Source: Intoshia linei (lineage: Eukaryota; Orthonectida; Rhopaluridae). From it: DNA of 50,583 nt. The notes under the pieces are model-generated. The model searched no databases, had not been told where the DNA came from, and saw only the letters and a program-made list of their open reading frames with translations. The stretch covers positions 1 to 50,583 of the forward strand of contig LWCA01000120.1 of assembly GCA_001642005.1 (NCBI GenBank), read 5' to 3'. The translations under genes and the position numbers were made by a program. The first letter of the stretch is position 1, and each line of letters opens with the position of its first letter. Below, piece after piece: positions 47,658 to 50,583 of this stretch.

Positions 47658-49603
47658 ATGGAAAACATTTTTGTATGTACTTTAATGTGTGTACTTTCTT
47701 TAATGTCAAGTTTGTCGCAAAATTCAAGTAATTTTTATAGAAAATTGTTGTAATTGTAATTTGATTAGTTTACCTTGATGGTCAATCCTGTTCAACACAG
47801 ATTGTGGTCAGTGGTACTTCAATTTATTCTCACTCAGGATTCAACCAAAGACTTGCATTCAGTAAAAACATTGAATGCACAATTCGCCTAGTATCTAAAT
47901 TTAAAAATGGACATATAAATCTTATGGTAAAAAGTTTCCATTTACCGCAAAATTTCGAAAATATCGATAATCAATGTCACAGTGTTTTGTACATATTCAA
48001 TTTCAACAAAGTAAATAGTACCTCCAGTGTTGTAAGGATTTTCTATTTTTATATTCTTCATTGAAATTTTATTTTTTTAACCCTCATTACCAATTTTTTT
48101 TATATATTGGCATGGATTTGGAAAGTATTTTTTTTATATAGGCGACCATGTAAAATGACTGTTTTTGGAATTTTAATTATCCATTAATAAGCAATATTGA
48201 CGATACCATCTGCTTGAAATGATATGATAATTAAAATATATAATCCAATATTTATTAAATTTAACTCGCCTGTAATTATATGACGGTTTATTATCGATTA
48301 ATTTAAAATTTAATTTTTAGTCATGTTTATTTAGTTTTTGAGACTAAAAAATATACAATTTAGAAAAAAGATGATGGAACAAATGGTTATTGTGGTAAAA
48401 AAATATTTGAGAATTATTTATCCATTGGACCCAATATGACATTATATTTCAAGTAAATTTACTTATAAATTTTTATATCTATATTTAGAACTCAACGTAA
48501 TACAGTTGGTGGGTATGGTTTTCATATCATTGCTACCGCCGTTTATCAAAGTAATTAATTTTTTTCTCATGTTTATTGTAATATGATTTATATTTTACGT
48601 TTCAGTTTTCTGGTAATTCTCGTTGCCAGGCTGATTGGACTTCTTTTGACTCATGGATTCTAATAACTGATCCGCCAAAGCTTTGCTTATTTAAGTGTTC
48701 AATTTTTAGACTAGCCATAGTTCTTGATTTAGATTTTAAATTTAACACAAAAAATAGTTATAATATTCAATACAATCTTTACTTATATAATATGCTTGTC
48801 TATATTTGTTTGTGTGTGTGTTACCGTTTATTTCAATAACTACCAGTCTTAGAATTTTATAAAGTCTACATTTCAATTACTGTTTTTTCCAGGGATGTTA
48901 GCAAAATAAATTTCAATCTCCCAAACTCACATCTTACGGGTCAAAAACCCATATTGTTTTTTTTTAAAAATCAAACGAGTTCGAGAATTTAAAAAAATTT
49001 ACACTCTAATACGGATTTTAAAATCATAAATTTAAATTTAAAAAAATATATCTTCAGGGCCAAAACCACAAATTACCTTTTTTTTTAAATGAAAACAGCC
49101 TTATAATTTAAAAAAATTGTACAGTTGTATCCTGTTAACACACACAATTTATTAATTTGATAATTCACAATATTGTAACAACATATTATTTTTTTATTAT
49201 AATCACTTTATAGATAAATACTGTGCTGACAATTTCCAATGTAGATCAAGCCAATATTGTATAGATAAAGATTTAATTTGTGATGGCACAAAACACTGTT
49301 TTGATGAATCTGATGAAAGTACAATAATGTTATGTAAAGGTAATTTTTTTTTATTTGGATGAATTTAATTTTTAAATTTAAGTGTTTTAAAAAAAATGTG
49401 AACTTTTAAAGAGGATTGTTTGTAATTGGAGACAATTAAGAAACTTTAATTAGATCCAAAATAGTATATTTAAAAGCCTTATAACATGAAATGTGTTGAA
49501 TCAATTTTCAGAATTATTAAAAATCAATGAAGGATTAAAAATTGCTAAAAATACTCAAAAGACCAGCAAAGTTAATTTTTCGTCCCCACCATCAATTTGC
49601 TAG
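47658..49603 (+). CDS. Secreted CUB-LDLa protein
   Basis: Six exons, all in phase: 47658-47727, 47769-48010, 48364-48452, 48489-48550, 49214-49339 and 49512-49603 (TAG), giving 226 aa. Residues 1-22 form a signal peptide (MENIFVCTLMCVLSLMSSLS). Residues about 31-150 form a CUB domain with four cysteines and the closing GGYGFHIIATAVYQ. Residues 155-196 are an LDL-receptor class A repeat with all six cysteines and the calcium-binding end CDGTKHCFDESDES. CUB-LDLa modules in animals mediate extracellular binding, for example in NETO-type auxiliary subunits. There is no membrane segment after the LDLa repeat; a 30-residue Lys/Ser tail ends the protein, so it is predicted to be secreted. The 663-bp intron 4 contains a reverse R2 copy. 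I cannot assign an ortholog; other exons could exist in alternative forms. Confidence 0.85.
48795..49160 (-). repeat. Dispersed repeat R2, copy
   Basis: Reverse complement of the R2 right end: GTGTGTTACCGTTTATTTCA, ACTACCAGTCTTAGAATTTT, GGCCAAAACCACAAATTACC. In intron 4 of the CUB-LDLa gene. Confidence 0.72.
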
Positions 49604-49771
49604 GAATCGTCCAGCCTAAACATTGTATACGATTTTAAATTTTTTAATGTTATCATAAATAAGCAACACAAAAGTTTTAGATTTCACTATTCTTAGCCTA
49701 ATTAATATTTATTTAAACCACCTTAGCTTTCTTTATTTGTATTTGTAACCTTTTAAAATCAACCTTTAATG
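49604..49771. other. Short intergenic spacer
   Basis: Downstream of the CUB-LDLa stop codon; AT-rich, with no feature recognised before the hAT terminus at 49772. Confidence 0.4.
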
Positions 49772-50583
49772 CAGGGGTTTGCGACAATTGAACAATCGGT
49801 GGCCAAATCTGTTTAGCGGAAATTCCTAGAAGCCACAACAAAAAATAAAAATAATTGTTGTATGTATTTGCATAAATTCCTTTTCTTTCATATGTTTATA
49901 TTACAAAGAATTGTTGCTCTTAAAATCAGTTCAATGAAGAGATTAAAAATAATTTCCTCAGAAAAGTAATTTATTTTGAACTGTTGAACTTGTTTTTGTA
50001 TTTAGCTGTTGCCAAATCGTCAATGTCTGGTTCAAACTTGCTAGTTTTCAAAATCAAACTCTTTAAAAGGTGTAGGTCTGTGATATTGGTTCGTTGGGAA
50101 CATTTTATTTTGGTCATGTGAGAAAATGTAGACTCGCAGCAATAAGTTGTTGAAAAAATTGTTAAAAGCATTCTTGTATTTTCACGCAAAAGTGATAATT
50201 TGTAGCATGACGCTAGATGTCAAAGATATCTTGGTTTTTCTGAAACCGGTCAATTAATATATTATCATTTTACAACTCAATCAACTCTAGTTAAAAATTA
50301 TCGTTACATTCATCGATCTTAACCATGTATGGCTCAAAAACAAGTTGCATTGATGGTTCAAATTTTTCAAAATCTTGAAACCGTGTCATACGCAAATGTG
50401 CAAGAAATCCTGAATTTTTACCAAGCATGGCAGGTGCTCCGTCTGTACAAATACTTATCATATTTTCTTTATTAAGATCATATTGAACAAACAGCTCGTT
50501 GCTTGATTATAAACATCCAATCCTCGAGTCTGTCCAGTGATCGTCTGCATACCTAACAATTCTTCAAAAAGATTAAAATTTTG
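49772..50583 (-). mobile_element. hAT element, right-edge partial (GTF2IRD2/ZBED5-like type)
   Basis: The terminus CAGGGGTTTGCGACAATTG begins at 49772; the element runs off the right edge. Minus-strand coding pieces, reading leftwards, are EELLGMQTITGQTRG; after a frameshift ICTDGAPAMLGKNSGF; and, after an internal deletion, the C-terminal dimerisation block YCCESTFSHMTKIK to RTNITDLHLLKSLIL (49971-50189). This hAT type is related to that of vertebrate GTF2IRD2/ZBED5 and differs from the one at 17.5 kb. The deletion and frameshift make it inactive. Confidence 0.82.

Noticed and set aside
48605-48840. Extra exon FSGNSRCQADW... between the CUB and LDLa exons
   Set aside because: The phase does not fit either neighbour, while exons 4 and 5 join perfectly without it.
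1-50583. CRISPR arrays, operons, ribosome binding sites, tRNA or rRNA genes
   Set aside because: The window is eukaryotic with spliced genes. No regular spacer array exists, and no cloverleaf with a proper TPsiC arm was found by eye.

Overview
This is a eukaryotic, almost certainly animal, window. It is very AT-rich and its genes are split by spliceosomal introns. Many introns are only about 35-43 bp; others reach 1-3 kb because they are full of transposable elements. I built the exon models by hand from GT/AG sites, reading phase and homology recalled from known families. For TBC1D31, UQCC1, ARMC3 and the CUB-LDLa gene every junction is in phase. The gene content (centrosomal and ciliary proteins, a CUB-LDLa secreted protein, an SMPD3-type protein) points to a ciliated metazoan. 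Short introns and strong divergence would suit a small, fast-evolving invertebrate such as an orthonectid or dicyemid, but the taxon cannot be proved from this window.

Layout: 1-5614 (-) holds the 5' part of a large coiled-coil gene, possibly golgin GCC2-like, which runs off the left edge. About 520 bp away, head to head, 6134-16378 (+) holds a 16-exon TBC1D31 gene, with a triple-nested transposon in intron 2 and duplicated transposase-like debris in intron 9. Next come a recently degenerated hAT transposase (17494-18890), a small hAT element with a perfect 8-bp target duplication (20204-20532), the conserved exons of UQCC1 (20933-21703), and a Tc1/IS630-like element with inverted repeats (22302-23963). 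24925-35660 (+) is a complete 22-exon ARMC3 gene of 867 codons. 37098 begins a small membrane-protein gene of which only the first exon is clear. 37584-38720 carries pogo/Tigger-type pieces. 40169-46696 (+) is a five-exon SMPD3-like (neutral sphingomyelinase 2) gene that has lost every catalytic residue I could align; an unrelated 176-aa gene on the opposite strand (43613-44178) sits in its second intron. 47658-49603 (+) encodes a secreted CUB-LDLa protein. The right edge is a second, different hAT transposase remnant (-).

Two dispersed repeat families recur. R1 is about 300 bp, appears in eight places, and seems to derive from a piggyBac-like element. R2 appears in at least eleven places and is built from degenerate internal units of about 130 bp. 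TBC1D31 and ARMC3 both act at centrioles or cilia. UQCC1 serves mitochondrial complex III assembly. The SMPD3-like and CUB-LDLa products are membrane or secreted proteins. Nothing suggests co-transcription; each gene appears to be an independent unit separated by transposon-derived DNA.
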